Positions 11,586 to 23,253 of a DNA stretch of 64,000 bases are shown piece by piece (position 1 is the first letter of the stretch; each line of letters starts with the position of its first letter). The notes below the pieces were generated by a model. That model was given only the letters and a program-made list of their open reading frames with translations. It had not been told where the DNA came from and searched no databases. Source of the DNA: Sophora flavescens (taxonomy: Eukaryota; Streptophyta; Magnoliopsida; Fabales; Fabaceae); NCBI GenBank assembly GCA_030762895.1, contig CM061065.1, positions 63,472,200 through 63,536,199 on the forward strand, in the 5' to 3' direction. Position numbers and translations under genes: made by a program.

Positions 11586-12206
11586 GTGCGTGCGTGCGTG
11601 TAGATAAGTATACATGCTAGTTGCGTTAGTTGAATTACCTTTGTAATGATATAAGTGATTTAAATTTGTAATATTTGTGACTATATTGAGGGATATTATT
11701 TATTATATATGAAAGGAAGGTAGTGGTTGAGGGTAAAAGTGTAAAATCACTTGTGTACAAAGTTTTCTCATTCATTTTTCAATATTTATTGATTTTATTA
11801 GGAATATAAATCTAAGTATTTATGATAATTGAATCAAATATTGACTTATATTTTTTTCCTTATTTTATTTTAATTTAATATGGACTTAAAATATTTAATA
11901 TCACTTATAAATATGTTATTTAATTATATTTAGTTACCATAATATATATTTTTAAATATTACCTTTAAAGTATCTAAACTCTTTTATTTGTTGTTCTCTG
12001 AACTGAATTAAGTTTAAGTGTTTTTTATATAAAAACACATTTTACTTGGTGTTTATGTTAAATGTCACTAATTGTTAGTAAAGGGGAATTAACTTGCTTA
12101 TTTGGATATTAATCAATTGATTTGTTTATAGTTGTCTACTTAAACTATTTGTTTGCCTCTTAATATTAAGAGAATATTCCCCTCTTTAGGGTTTTGGAAG
12201 GGCCCA
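11586..12206. other. AT-rich flank between C and the CACTA element
   Basis: About 620 bp of AT-rich DNA with no supported frame or recognisable element. The last three bases (GCC, 12204-12206) are the CACTA target site. Confidence 0.6.
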
Positions 12207-12510
12207 CTAGTGGAAAATATGCCTTTAATGACTAGTTTTAACAGAGGTTAGACAAAAACCGACGTTATAAAAGAAGCGGTGGCAGTATCGTAAATATCTG
12301 GATCATTTAAAACACTTGTAACAACGGTTGTACGATAACCTCTGTTAAAAGAGACATTTAACAACGGTTTTACCTAAACCGCCGTTACAAGTTAGATATT
12401 TTCAGAATAATGGTGGAGAGAAAATCTATTGCCAGCGGTTGATAGACAACCGCTGTTAAAAGTGACATATAACAACGGTTCGAATTGAAACGCTGTTACA
12501 TGTCTTTATA
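12207..12510 (+). repeat. CACTA 5' terminal and subterminal repeats
   Basis: After CACTAGTGG come direct and inverted copies of a motif near TAACAACGGTT / AACCGCCGTTACAAG, spaced about 30-60 bp, including an inverted pair AGCGGTTGATAGACAACCGCT near 12435-12455. In characterised CACTA elements such repeats are bound by element-encoded proteins. Only the first 8 bp match the 3' end exactly. Confidence 0.8.
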
Positions 12511-13163
12511 TTTTAACATATGAAAACTCAGGTTCCTTTTTCACTACTCCCGCGCCCTAACACATGTAAATTTCTTCAACCCAGGTTCCTTCGTCCTCGT
12601 CTCCGTGATGCCACCACTTCGTCCTCCACCATAGTTCCTTCGTCCCCCCTTTATCCTCCACCACTTCATCCTCTCTCACTCCGGCTCTACCTCGTAAGCT
12701 CTCTCTCTCCCTTTCCATTTGTTGCGATTTATTTTGCGTTTTATGCATCTCTGTTTATGTTTTTGGGTTTTATTGAAGAACATGTTTGTGGTTCTATGCA
12801 TTTCTGTTTTATCTTGTGATTTTGGATTTTGATGTTTTTGTGGGTGGTTTTGTTTCATTGTTTTTGCGTTTTGGTTTATGCCTGTTGTCTCTCTTTCGAT
12901 TTCATATATGCGTCTCTGTTTCATTAATTTTGAGGGTGATTTTGTGTTTTATGTTTTGTGTAAAATGTTGTTGTGGTTGTTGTTTTGCTTTTGGTTCATG
13001 CTCATTGTCATGGTTATTTATTTGCAAAGGTGATGATAATATAGTTTGTTATGGTTTAGATGCCCCTATGAAATGTATTGATCATTGATGCAAGGAAATA
13101 TCATTAGAGTCCATCTAATTATTTTACAGAATGTAGTTGTGTGTATATTTACAGAACGTAGCT
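12511..13163 (+). other. CACTA 5' leader
   Basis: About 650 bp between the subterminal repeats and the transposase start. It begins C/T-rich (12540-12720), then becomes T/G-rich. Open frames here are low-complexity and match nothing I recognise. An intron is possible but cannot be placed. Confidence 0.5.
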
Positions 13164-14187
13164 ATGGATCGTAGTTGGATGGTTAGTAGATGCACAAGTG
13201 ATGAGTATCGGAAGGGAGTGGAAGAGTTACTAGAATTTTCTCAAAGAATTCTTCCTGATAGTAATGGAAAGTTTTGTTGTCCTTGTGTCAAATTTGTGAA
13301 TATGAGAAAATGTGAAGCTAAGGAAATACGTACTCATCTTATTTGTGAAGGGATTTGCAAGAATTATACAAGATGGATATGGCAAGGTGATGTCTTGTTA
13401 AACCAGCCAAGTATGTCCCAAACTGAGGAAGTTGATGTAGATATGGAGGACGATCGACTAGAGGACATGATCCATGATATTGGACAAGAGTTTTTTCGGC
13501 GAGCAAATGTATATGATACTTTGTGCTGTGATGCGGAGAAGCCTTTGTATCTGGGGTGCACTACTTATACACGGTTGTCGGCGGTGTTAAAATTGTTCAC
13601 TGTGAAGGCGAGATATGGGTGGAGTGATTAAAGCTTCACTGAATTGCTTGAGTTGTTGAAGAACATGCTTCCAGAAGGCAATACATTACCGGATCGTAAC
13701 TATGAGGCGAAGAAGGCACTGTGTCCGATGGGAATGGAGTATAAGAAGATACACACATGCCCTAATGATTGCATATCATATAGGGGTGTGTATGAAGAGT
13801 TGCACAACTGCCCCAAGTGTGGGTTATCATGGTACAAGGTGAAGGATGGTGATACTAGTTGTGATGAGATCACAAATGGTCCTCCTGCGAAGGTGTTATG
13901 GTATCTTCCAATAATTCCAAGGTTCAAGCGATTATTCGCTAGTGTAGACGACGCAAAGAACATTAGATGGCATGCAAATGATAGGAAACATGATGGAATG
14001 CTTCGTCATCTGGTTGATTCTGTGCAATGGGGGTGAATTGATAGTTTGTTTCCGGATTTCGGAAATGATCCAAGAAACCTTAGGCTTGGACTTGCTATGG
14101 ATGGAATGAATCGGTATGGTACCTTAAGTAGTATTCATAGTTCATGGCCCGTTATCCTCGTAATTTACAACCTACCTCCTTGGTTGT
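13164..14187 (+). pseudogene. CACTA tnp2 transposase, N-terminal part
   Basis: The start is ATG 13164 (MDRSWM, typical for this family). A Cys-rich transposase-associated domain covers about residues 1-75 (GKFCCPCVKF, IRTHLICEGICKNYTRWIWQG). The tnp2 domain begins at AEKPLYLGCTTYTRLSA and has the zinc-like CPNDCISYRGVYEELHNCPKCG and WHANDRKHDGMLRHL segments. The frame has a TAA at 13629-13631 (WSD-stop-SFTELLELLK) and a TGA at 14034-14036. The homology runs on to an NLPPWL motif, where the LTR of E starts at 14188. The protein would act in the nucleus on the element ends; this copy cannot make it. Confidence 0.9.
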
Positions 14188-15538
14188 TGATGTGTATGAA
14201 ACATGCATATATTTTTTTATGAGTTAGCATTTAGTTGTTGCATTTTCTAGCATAGTTTTTGATAACTTTTAGCATTTAGCATGCATTTTTGAATTTACCT
14301 TTAGTTCAGATGATTTCTGTTTGTTTTTGTTGCACAAGTAGGTGGATTGCAAGTTTTACAGGTTAGCCATGGAATGTACCACACCCACAGATGGTTCTTC
14401 TCTATTTCTTTCAGCAGTTGAATGTTTCACGGCCAGGCCATGAAACCTACCATGGCCATGGAACATAGAGGAGCATCCCAGAAATCAGCTGAAAGATCCA
14501 CGGCCAGCCCATGGAACATTCCATGGCCGTGGATCTTGGTAAACCATTCTGTGCAAAATGTTAGTGGAGCTGGAACGATCCATGGCTTGGCCGTGGAACA
14601 TTCCATGGCCATGGATCGCGTGCATCAGAATTTAAATTGTCAAGTTATTGCTCCTTTATTGAGGGGGAGTGGTTACAAATTGAAAGGGATATTAAAATAA
14701 GAGAGGGGAACTCGAAAATGGTACATAAGACATTACAGAACACCAGAAACATCAAGGATTAGAGGGATTTTACAAAAGAGGTCTCTTGGATTTCTCTATT
14801 GCTGCAACTCTAAGAGTTTTTCTCCTCCTTCTTTTGTATTTTCTTCTTTATTCTGAATGTTCTTTTGGATTCTTATGGCTGTATCTCTATGAACATGTTT
14901 GAGTAATTCCCTTATTCTAGGATTTGGTTTTAGCCCATAATGTATTAACATGTTATATTAATTTTCTCCTCTTTTCAATATGAAATACTTTTGATTCTGT
15001 TTTTAGCACGCCAACTGCTTGGGAATATGCTTGGTCACATGTTTACATGATTTTGATATTAGGGAAGCACTGAAAGGTGAACCTTAGCATCTGAACTCTA
15101 AAAACTGAACTTGTGTTTTTAATCACGAAAGTAGATTAATTTGCTTGAGGTGTTTTTGGATTTATCACTGTTCTAAAGGGGTCCAACCTAGATTCAATTA
15201 CCACGAAAGTAAGAGTTGGTCTAATTGGGCACATTAGCATATTCTGAAAGGAAACGATAATTACCATTGATAAATCACCTTCAAAAGTAGTTTAGTAAAG
15301 AAAGGGGGAAATCATTACGAACTGTTAATCATCTATGTGGTGAACCATAATCCTAGAAATTCTTATAAATTGTTTTTCTACCATTTGTTAATTTCAGAAT
15401 TTACAATTCTTGCTGTCACTCTACTAAACTTGATTGTGTCTCGATAATCATAATTGTACGTAATTGGTACTCATCAACACAGTCCTAGTGGAACGATATT
15501 TTACTACTTGGCATAATCGTGCACTTGCTATTTACACA
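14188..15538 (+). repeat. element E 5' LTR
   Basis: Starts TGATGTGTATGAAACATGC and ends at TTTACACA; 1351 bp. The 3' copy ends TTTACACAACA, so the exact right edge is uncertain by 3 bp. It keeps a segment of about 113 bp (between roughly 15202 and 15328) that the 3' LTR has lost. I see no convincing TATA box. Confidence 0.85.
14362..14617 (+). repeat. palindrome array of element E LTR
   Basis: Doublets such as GATCCACGGCCAGCCCATGG followed by TTCCATGGCCGTGGATC, and GATCCATGGC...GCCGTGGA followed by TTCCATGGCCATGGATC. The arrangement matches B and J, but the flanks of the CACGG/CCGTG core are TC..GA instead of AT..AT, and CACGG often reads CATGG. The 3' LTR has the same array near 48330-48580. 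Confidence 0.8.
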
Positions 15539-15544
15539 AGTTTT

Positions 15545-15562
15545 TGGCACCGTTGCCGGTGA
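15545..15562 (+). other. element E primer-binding site
   Basis: TGGCACCGTTGCCGGTGA, two substitutions from the B and J site, at the matching distance from the LTR. Confidence 0.75.
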
Positions 15563-15680
15563 CTGTGATTTGTTGATATCAGTTTCACTTGTATATTTGT
15601 TAATCTAGACTTTTTTATGTTTTAATTATCTTTTCCTATTCACTTGTTTTCTTTTCCTTTTTGCAGGTAATAGTTCTTGT

Positions 15681-15888
15681 ATGCGAAGGTCTAGGAGTTT
15701 TGGAGAAGTTTTAGAAGCAGACCCAGAAATTGAAGGGACTTTTCATGCAAGAAGAAGACTGCAAAGAGGGAAAGAAGCGGCTAAAAGACAATCTACTCCA
15801 GTCTTGGCCGCTAATGGTGATGAAAATAAGCTACTCAAGGACTATACTGTGCCTAGTGTGCGAGGCTTGCGGTCTAGCATCACACGAT
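15681..15888 (+). pseudogene. element E gag, N-terminal segment
   Basis: Starts at ATG 15681 with an RRSRSFGEVLEADPEIEGTF-like segment aligning with the gag N-terminus of B and J, and runs to RGLRSSITR. It is then cut by LTR F; gag resumes after 17190 (IEANNFELKPSL). About 69 gag codons lie here. Confidence 0.85.
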
Positions 15889-17190
15889 TGCATGCATTTT
15901 CATATAGTTTAGACATATTTAGTTTGATTTTTGTGAGTTTTTACCTTAGAACGGATAAGGTGGTTTTGTGGTGTTTGTGTGCAGGAATTGAAGATTAAAA
16001 TGCTCAGGACCAGTTATGTTGGAGTTTGCATGAAGGCGGAGCTTGAAATACAAGAAAAATGAGCCAAACAAAGCCCATCACGGCCTGGCCGTGATAGGCA
16101 TCACGACCATGATCGAGTAGGACTGAAAAGAAAGAAGGTTAAACTCAGAACTGGTCACGGTCATGACATATAAAGTGAACCAGACTCTCACAGGCAGAAC
16201 TGATCACGGCTAGGCCGTGATGACCATCACGGTCGTGACAGACCAAGCAGTGATAGGCATCACGGCCGTGACATGCAAAATCTGGGATTTTGATTTGTTT
16301 TTTTGATCTGATTTGTAATTGCTTTAATCCCAAGTTATCCTACATTATAAATAGGACTCTTAGGCTCGAAAATAGGTATCACTTGACTGCTACCAATTGG
16401 CAAAAATTAGGATTTCTTTTCTTCTCAATTTCTTCTCTTCTCTTAGGATTTTTATGTTTTTGATATTCAAGGTTGCTATGAATATGGAAATGCATGAGTA
16501 GTTGTTTTTATTTCTAGGAATTGGGGCTATGCCCAAGACTCGTTTAATGTGATGAATTGACGTTTTGTTTCTTGTTAATTTCAATTTTGCTTTCGATTTG
16601 ATTCCTATTGCTTGAATTACTTGTAAATTTGGTGGCCATTTATTTGCATGTCGTAGATACTCTAAGGACGAACTTAGCGGTGAACTTAGGTATTAGATCT
16701 ATAGGAATTGAACTTAGGACTTAAATCACGAGAGTTAGAAGCGGTCCTTCGAAGGTTCATTGAATTGTCACAAATCTTAATGGGTTGAATTTAAATAATT
16801 ACCATGAGAGTAGGGGTTGGTTTAATTGGGCACGGTTCTTGTATCTCGAGAAGGAACATTAACTTATTTAGGATAAATTCACCTTCAAAGCAATTTTGAT
16901 AATTAACAAGAGGGGTAGTCAATTTAGTAGCATGAGCAGTCTTGTTGGTAACCCAATTCCTGGAAATGTCTTTTAATTTGAAAATCTCCAGATTTGATTT
17001 GATTGCAATTTTATTTGATTGAGTTTTAAATACTTGATTTGTTAGTTAATCTTATTTCAAAAACCAAATCTTTTTCTTGTCTATTTTAATTAATTTAATA
17101 ATTAATTGTTATTTAAGATCACGGTCTCTGTGGGTTCGATCTTTTTATTACTTGACGACGAAGTCGTTCACTTGCAGATTCACGCTACCA
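15889..17190 (+). mobile_element. LTR F (solo, B/J family) inside E gag
   Basis: A 1302-bp block related to the B and J LTRs over its length, including a palindrome array (16076-16275), TATAAATA at 16346-16353 and the R-U5 block AAGGACGAACTTAGCGGTGAACTTAGG near 16665. It ends CGCTACCA, matching the J LTR end. The first 38 bp of the family LTR are missing; what remains starts TGCATGC. The flanking 5-mers ACGAT and ACGGC agree at only 3 positions, so the target duplication is not proven. It is more diverged from B and J than they are from each other. Confidence 0.75.
16346..16353 (+). promoter_or_regulatory. TATA box in LTR F
   Basis: TATAAATA, about 70 bp downstream of F's palindrome array, at the position seen in B and J. 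Confidence 0.55.
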
Positions 17191-17841
17191 ACGGCATCCT
17201 ATTGAAGCCAACAACTTCGAGTTGAAGCCTTCACTTGTCTCTATGGTTCAACAGAATCAATTATGAGGTACACCAATCGAAGATCCTAACCTTCATGTGG
17301 AGGTATTCTTGGAGTTCTGTGAGACCTTGAAGCACAATGGAGTTGTAGTAGATGCAATCCGGCTGAGATTGTTCCCTTTCTCTTTGAGGGTCAAGGCTAG
17401 ATCTTGGTTGCATTCTCTTCCTTCAGGGTCTGTAACAACATGGGAGCAGTTGGAGCAACGCTTCCTAGACAAATACTTTCCTCCTAGCAAGACTGCTCAT
17501 CTAAGGAATCAAAACACCAGCTTGGTGGATAAGGAACCAGAGGCACTATCTGAAGCATGGGACATGTATAAAGGGCTATTGCAAGAATGTCCTCATCATG
17601 GGCTAGAAAAGTGGTTGATTGTCCACACATTTTACAATGGAATATCTTATCAAGCTAAGAGTTCATTGGATTCCGCTGTTGGAGGTGCTTTGATGAACAA
17701 AAACTTGGAGGAAGCCTATGATATCATTGAGAGGGTGGCCCAAAATCAACATTAATGGGCAAATGAAAGAAGAAATTCGAAGATAACTGCAGGTAAGTAT
17801 GAGGTAGATGCCTTGGATCTCATAGCTGCTAAGGTAGAAGC
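17191..17841 (+). pseudogene. element E gag, central domain
   Basis: The conserved gag domain resumes: IEANNF, a premature stop TGA near 17262-17264 (where an F codon is expected), FLEFCETLKHNGVVVDAIRLR, a TTWEQLEQRFLDKYFPPSKT block, CPHHGLEKWLIVHTFYNGIS and AAGG/AVGG-ALMN. A second stop lies at 17753-17755 (NQH-stop-WANERR). Copia G then interrupts it, and the zinc knuckle lies beyond at 26397. Confidence 0.85.
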
Positions 17842-19249
17842 TGTTGGGAATTTGCGTATAAAACAAAAAAACGCAGCGGAAAAATTCCCATCGAAGGATC
17901 CTTGCGAATGGTCATGATTCATGATTAAAAAGTTTACCTCTTGAAGCGATGGCTGTTGGTTGAAATTCCTCTATCACGAACACCGCACGAACGGTGTCTC
18001 TAAAGGTATCCACACGAGCGGACTCCGTGAACGTCCAACGTCACGAACCTGAAGCGTCTCTGTCTTACAGTGCTAGCTTCAAAACCGAGACTTACTGTTC
18101 ACTCTTACTCCTTTTGTGCGGCTAGGTTATCAACCGTGTGGGCACAACAACTTAAGTGGTCTACTTATAGTAGCGCCTCCTTAAGTGAGTTAGTGAGCAG
18201 CATTTGACCTAAGCCCATCTACTATGCGCTAGGCCCAATAGGAAAGTCCAACTTTCCTTTTAATGCTTCTTTTAATCCGCTCTTATGTGTGTGACCCTAT
18301 AGGTTCCCAAAACGTTAGTAGTAATATTAAATCCCATTTAATATTACAAACGATGTGAGTATCTAGCAATACATCACTGCTACCTAAGTAGTGAGAAAGT
18401 CGATGATTTGACGAAACCTTTCTGTGACAAATATTCATGTGCATTATTATCCCTTTGTCCATATATCTATATTGAACACAAGGCATAGAATGTGTCACCC
18501 TTGTATGGTTCAATATCATGTTCCCTGATACCCGAGCAGACTTAACAACAAATGAGGTCAATATCTCATATTGACTCATTTCAAAGACGGCCATGCATTT
18601 TGATCTCTCACTCTATCGGGGGCCCACGAGATATTACTCTGTTATGTAGGAGGGACAAATTCCATCTAGGTCACTCACATCCCTCTGCATGGCTCGTGGT
18701 ATGCCCAATGACCGTCTTTATAATCATCCTATTACAGATGACGTTTGACGATATTAAAGCACACGACTCCTCATGTAGGGATCGTAGTGATTTCAGGTCG
18801 AAGGATTGCATACACCATTGTCACTATGAGAACTACTTATGACACTCACATAACGCTCCATGTAGTGTTCTCATGGCGGGTCAATCCAGTACATCATTAC
18901 TCTAATGTGTACCTATGTGTCGACTCGATATCTCATATCCATGACCCGTGATATATGGTCATCAGTCTGCACACATAATAGTCTCAATTGTATTATTATT
19001 GTCCTTATTAATAAAATACTTGACTACGGATATTTAAGAATAGGATTTCATTGTTCAATAGTGTCTCACGATCAAGTCATATACTTGATATTCTATTAAA
19101 CTGAAATTTCCATTCTAAGGACTTTATTATGTTTAAACAAGTAACACAATAAACTGGAATGCCTCATATCATATATATATATATATAAAATAGCAAGATA
19201 CAAATGTAAGTCTAAAGAAATACATTGGCCTCTAGGGCTTACACCAACA
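17842..19249 (-). repeat. copia G 3' LTR
   Basis: On the plus strand it reads TGTTGGGAATTTGCG to TTACACCAACA, so it has TGTTGG/CCAACA inverted ends. It differs from the right copy by small indels, for example in an AT run near 19172-19187 and a short insertion near 18043. An actataagtag TATA-like site lies on the minus strand near 18163-18175. Confidence 0.92.
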
Positions 19250-19263
19250 ATCTCCCACTAGCA

Positions 19264-20780
19264 CTAGAGCCAATCAGGCATCAATCTAATGCCCATCGAT
19301 CTAGTGTGACCTTCATGCTTCTGTTGAGCAAGAGGTTTCGTAAGTGGGTCAGCAACGTTATCAAGTGTTGATACTCTGCATATTTTCACATCTCCTCTAT
19401 CGATGATCTCTCGAATGAGATGGAAGCGCCTAAGTATATGTTTGGATCGCTGATGAGATCTAGGTTCCTTGGCTTGTGCAATGGCCCCATTGTTATCACA
19501 ATAGAGATCAATGGGGTCCACAATACTTGGAACCGTACCAAGTTCAACAATGAACTTCCTGATCTAAACAGCCTCCTTTCTTTGCATTGGAGGCGGCAAT
19601 ATACTCAGCCTCTGTAGTAGAATTGGCAACTGTCTCCTGCTTTGAACTCTTCCACCTTACAGCCCCGCCATTCAGGCAGAACACATAACCAGATTGCGAT
19701 CTGGAATCATCCTTATCGGTCTGGAAGCTAGCATCGGTGTAACCTATTACAGCAAGCTCTTCCTCGCCTCCATATACCAAGAACGAATCCTTAGTTCTTC
19801 TCAAGTACTTAAGGATGTTCTTGACAGCGGACAGATGACTTTCACCGGGATCGATCGGTATACACCTTCGTTATGCATAAAGCATACGATACATCTGGTC
19901 AAGTACATAACATGGCATACATGATAGATCCAATTGCGGATGCATATGGAATCTTACTCATGCGATCCCTATCCTCTTGAGTGGAAGGGGATTGTGCCTT
20001 TGACAGGCATATACCATGTGACATAGGCAATAGTCCTTTCTTGGATTCATGCATGTTAAAGCATCTCAACACTTTGTCTATGTATGTACTCTGACTTAGG
20101 CCAAGCAATTTCAGCGATCTATCCCTATAGATCCTGATTCCCAATACATAGGTAGCTTCACCCAAATCTTTCATAGAGAAGTAATTCCCTAACCATGTCT
20201 TTACATTTTGTAGTGTAGGGATGTCATTTCCAATGAGTAATATGTCATCTACATATAACACCAGAAAACAACAATGCTCCCACTAACCTTCTTGTAGACA
20301 CAAGGTTCATCTTCATTTTTGATGAATCCGTCTTTGTCTTACAAACATCATCAAAACGAAGGTTCCAACTTACGGAAGCTTGCTTCAATCCATAGATTGA
20401 TCGCTGCAATTTACATACCTTTCGGCATCCTCTCAAATGTCAAAGCCTTCGAGTTGTGTCATGTACACATCCTCAAGAAGCTTTCCTTTAAGCAAGGCAG
20501 TTTTGACATCCATCTGCCATATCTCATAATCATGGTATGCAGCGATAGCAAGTAAGATCCGGACGGATTTAAGCATCGTAACAGGTGAAAAGGTCTCATC
20601 ATAGTCGACACCATGAATTTGCTTGAAACCCTTGGCCACCAATCGTGCCTTAAAGGTATGTACCTTACCATCCATGTCAGTTTTCTTTTTGAAAACCCAC
20701 TTGCACCCTATAGGTTTTACCCCTTCGGTGGCTCTACCAAGGTCCATACCTGGTTGGTGTACATGGAATCCATCTCGCAT
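19264..20780 (-). pseudogene. copia G reverse transcriptase and RNase H
   Basis: The minus-strand RT begins near 20780 with IGCKWVFKKKTDMDGKVHTFKARLVAKGF and DYDETFSPV, then QMDVKTALLKG and IYGLKQAS. The catalytic LYVDDILL lies near 20240-20261. RNase H has GYTDASFQTDKDD, SSKQETVANSTTEAEYIAA and LYCDNNGAIAQA, and the chain ends near 19264 after ADPLTKPL. Frame changes near 20435, 20255, 19900-19804 and 19540 split it into at least five pieces. These enzymes would make the cDNA. The C-terminus lies next to the 3' LTR, as expected. Confidence 0.9.
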
Positions 20781-21039
20781 TTCATGGCCTCAAGCCACTT
20801 CTCGGTCTCGGGCGCTGATGGCCTCTCTGGTAGGTCACGGGCTCATCTTGATCCATGAGCAATACATCACCTTGTGGAGTCATGAGAAATCCATATCTCT
20901 CAGGGTGAGTGACGTATCTCGTTAGACCTACACTGTTGGTCTTGTGCTCTTTGGGAGCAGGTTGTTCCTCCACAACATTTTGTGAAGGTTGCTCTGTTCC
21001 ACCAATGGTAGGTCACTACTCTGTGGTTCTTGAATTTCT

Positions 21040-22157
21040 TCAAGTTCTATCTTCCTCCCACTGGTTCCTATGGAGATAAACTCCTTTTCTAGGAATACAC
21101 CCAACCCGTGCGACAAACACTTTGCCTTCGGAAGGATTATAGAATTGGTATCCCTTGGTTTCTTTGGGATACCCCACAAAGAAGCATTTATCAGATTTGG
21201 GATCAAGATTATTAGAAACTTGACGTTTTACATATGCTTCACAACCCCAAATCTTCATAAAAGATATGCTGGGTCGTCTACCAGTCCATATCTCATATGG
21301 TGTCTTTTCTACCGTTTTGGATGGAACACGGTTAAGTGTAAAAGCTGCTGTTAATAGAGCATGTCCCCAAAAAGAGTTTGGAAGGTTTGCATGACTCATC
21401 ATAGACCGAACCATGTCCAACAAGGTTCGATTTCTCCTCTTAGAAACACCATTCCATTGTGGTGTTCCAGGTGGAGTGAGTTGTGATAAAATCCCACACT
21501 CTCGCAGATGATCATCAAACTCTAGGCTCAAATATTCACCACCTCTATCTGATCGAAGAGCTTTAATATTTTTACCAAGTTGGTTTTGTACCTCATTTTT
21601 TAATTCCTTGAACTTTTCAAAGGATTCCGATTTATGTTTCATAAGATACACCAATCCATATCTACTGAAATCATCAGTAAATGTGATGAAGTACTGAAAA
21701 CCACCTCTAGCTAATGTGTTTAGGGGTCCGCATACATCGCTATGTATAAGACCCAAAAGATCGTTGGCTCTTTCACCTTTGCCGGTGAATGGAGCTTTAG
21801 TCATCTTTCCCAATAAACAAGACTCACATATCTCATATGATTCATAATCAAATGAGTCCAAGAGTCCATCTTTATGGAGCTTCGAAATGCGCTTCTCATT
21901 TATATGGCCTAAACGACAATGCCAAAGATAAGACGGGTTCAACTCATTTGGTTTGAACCTCTTAGTATTTATGTTATAGATGGGCATTTCAAGATCAAGG
22001 ACATAAAGTCCATTACTCATGTGTGCACTAGCATAGAAAATATCATCCAAATAAATAGAACAACTTTTGTTCTTTATTATAAAAGAAAAACCAATCTTGT
22101 CCAAACAAGAAACGGAAATGATATTCCTGCTAATTGAAGGCACAAAATAACAGTTCT
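21040..22157 (-). pseudogene. copia G GAG-pre-integrase and integrase
   Basis: The integrase would insert the cDNA into host DNA. An N-terminal zinc-binding region (LWHCRLGHINEKRI ... CESCLLGK) is followed by a core with SDVCGPLNT and LRSDRGGEYLS, which carry the two catalytic aspartates. The third residue is changed: the usual NGVSERRNRT reads NGVSKRRNRT (Glu to Lys, near 21440), which should abolish catalysis. A C-terminal block (YEIWTGRRPS, WGCEAYVK, CFFVGYPKETKGYQFYNP) follows. At about 368 codons this is the longest intact frame in G; a stop near 22158 separates it from gag-protease. Confidence 0.92.
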
Positions 22158-23253
22158 CTAATCGAATAGTAAGCCCAGTGTGGGCAAAGTCAATACATAA
22201 GTCCCTACAGCTAAAGCAGCAACCTTTGCTCCATTTCCGACTCGTAGATCGACTTCGCCCTTTGTCAATGGTCTACTCCTGTCTAGGTCCTGCACATTTG
22301 TACAAATGTGAGAACCACATCCAGTATCTAATACCCATGATGCAGAAGTAGATAAATTGACTTCTATAACAAACATACCTGAAGCGGAAGTCTCACTTCC
22401 CTTCTTCTTCTTGATCTCTTCCAGGTATTTTGGGCAGTTCCTCTTCCAATGTCCGGTCCGACCACAGTGGAAGCAATTGCCTTCCTTAGCCACACCACCC
22501 ACAGGCTTCAAACCAGAAGTACTGGGTTTGATCTTGTTGATGGCCTTGCCCTTGCCCTTGCCCTTTTGTTTGTTCTTGGGCTTCTTGGGCTGCTTCTTGC
22601 TATTTCCAGCCTGGACCATCAAAATGGCCTTCCCTTTTCCTTTGTTAATATTTTGTTCAGCAGTTCTCAACATGCTCAACAATTCTGGCAAAGGTTTGTC
22701 AAGATCATTCATATTGAAGTTCATGACAAACTGACTATAGCTCTCAGGCAACGATTGCAGAACCAAGTCGGTGGCCAACTCTTGGCCTAAAGGAAATCCC
22801 AGTCTCTCGAGATTCTCAATGTACCCGATCATCTGTAGTACATGAGGACTCACAGGGCTCCCTTCTGCCAATTTACCCTGGAAAAGGGCTCCGGGAAACT
22901 TCGAACCGCTCATGCCTTGCTTGCTCTTGGTAGAGCAGCTTGAGGTGCACGATCATATCGTATGCCTCCATGGTCTCATGTTGCTTTTGCAGCTCAGAGG
23001 TCATGGTAGCAAGCATAAGACAGCCGACGCCTAAGGTGTCATCCTGATGCTTCTTATAAGCATCTCTGTCAGCCCTAGGAGCAGTTGAAGCCGGTGGCTC
23101 CTCAGGAATAGGCTCCTCAAGAACATACAGCTTTTTCTCATGTTTGAGGACAATCCTCAAGTTTCTGTACCAATCCAGAAAATTCGTTCCGGATAGTTTG
23201 TCCTTCTCAAGGACGGATCGCAATGACAGGTTACTTGATGTGTTTGATGCCAT
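22158..23253 (-). pseudogene. copia G gag and protease
   Basis: The start is ATG 23253 (MASNTSSNLSLRSVLEKDKLSG). The gag domain has NFLDWYRNLRIVL and LEEPIPEEPP, then a frameshift near 22905. Next come HVLQMIGYIENLERLGFPLG, SLPESYSQFVMNFNMND, a Lys-rich tract, a zinc knuckle CFHCGRTGHWKRNC and the protease active site VLDTGCGSHICTN. The stop is near 22158. Domain order and wording match the widespread plant copia gag type. Confidence 0.9.

Noticed and set aside
12520..12819. A 99-codon plus-strand frame before the CACTA transposase
   Set aside because: Pro/Leu/Ser-rich translation of a C/T-rich leader; no recognisable domain and a better-supported gene start at 13164.
14427..14700. Repeat-containing frames (HGLAVEHSMAMD) in the E LTR, also at 48337-48724
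   Set aside because: They are translations of the palindrome array, present because the arrays are nearly in phase; no sign of a real protein.
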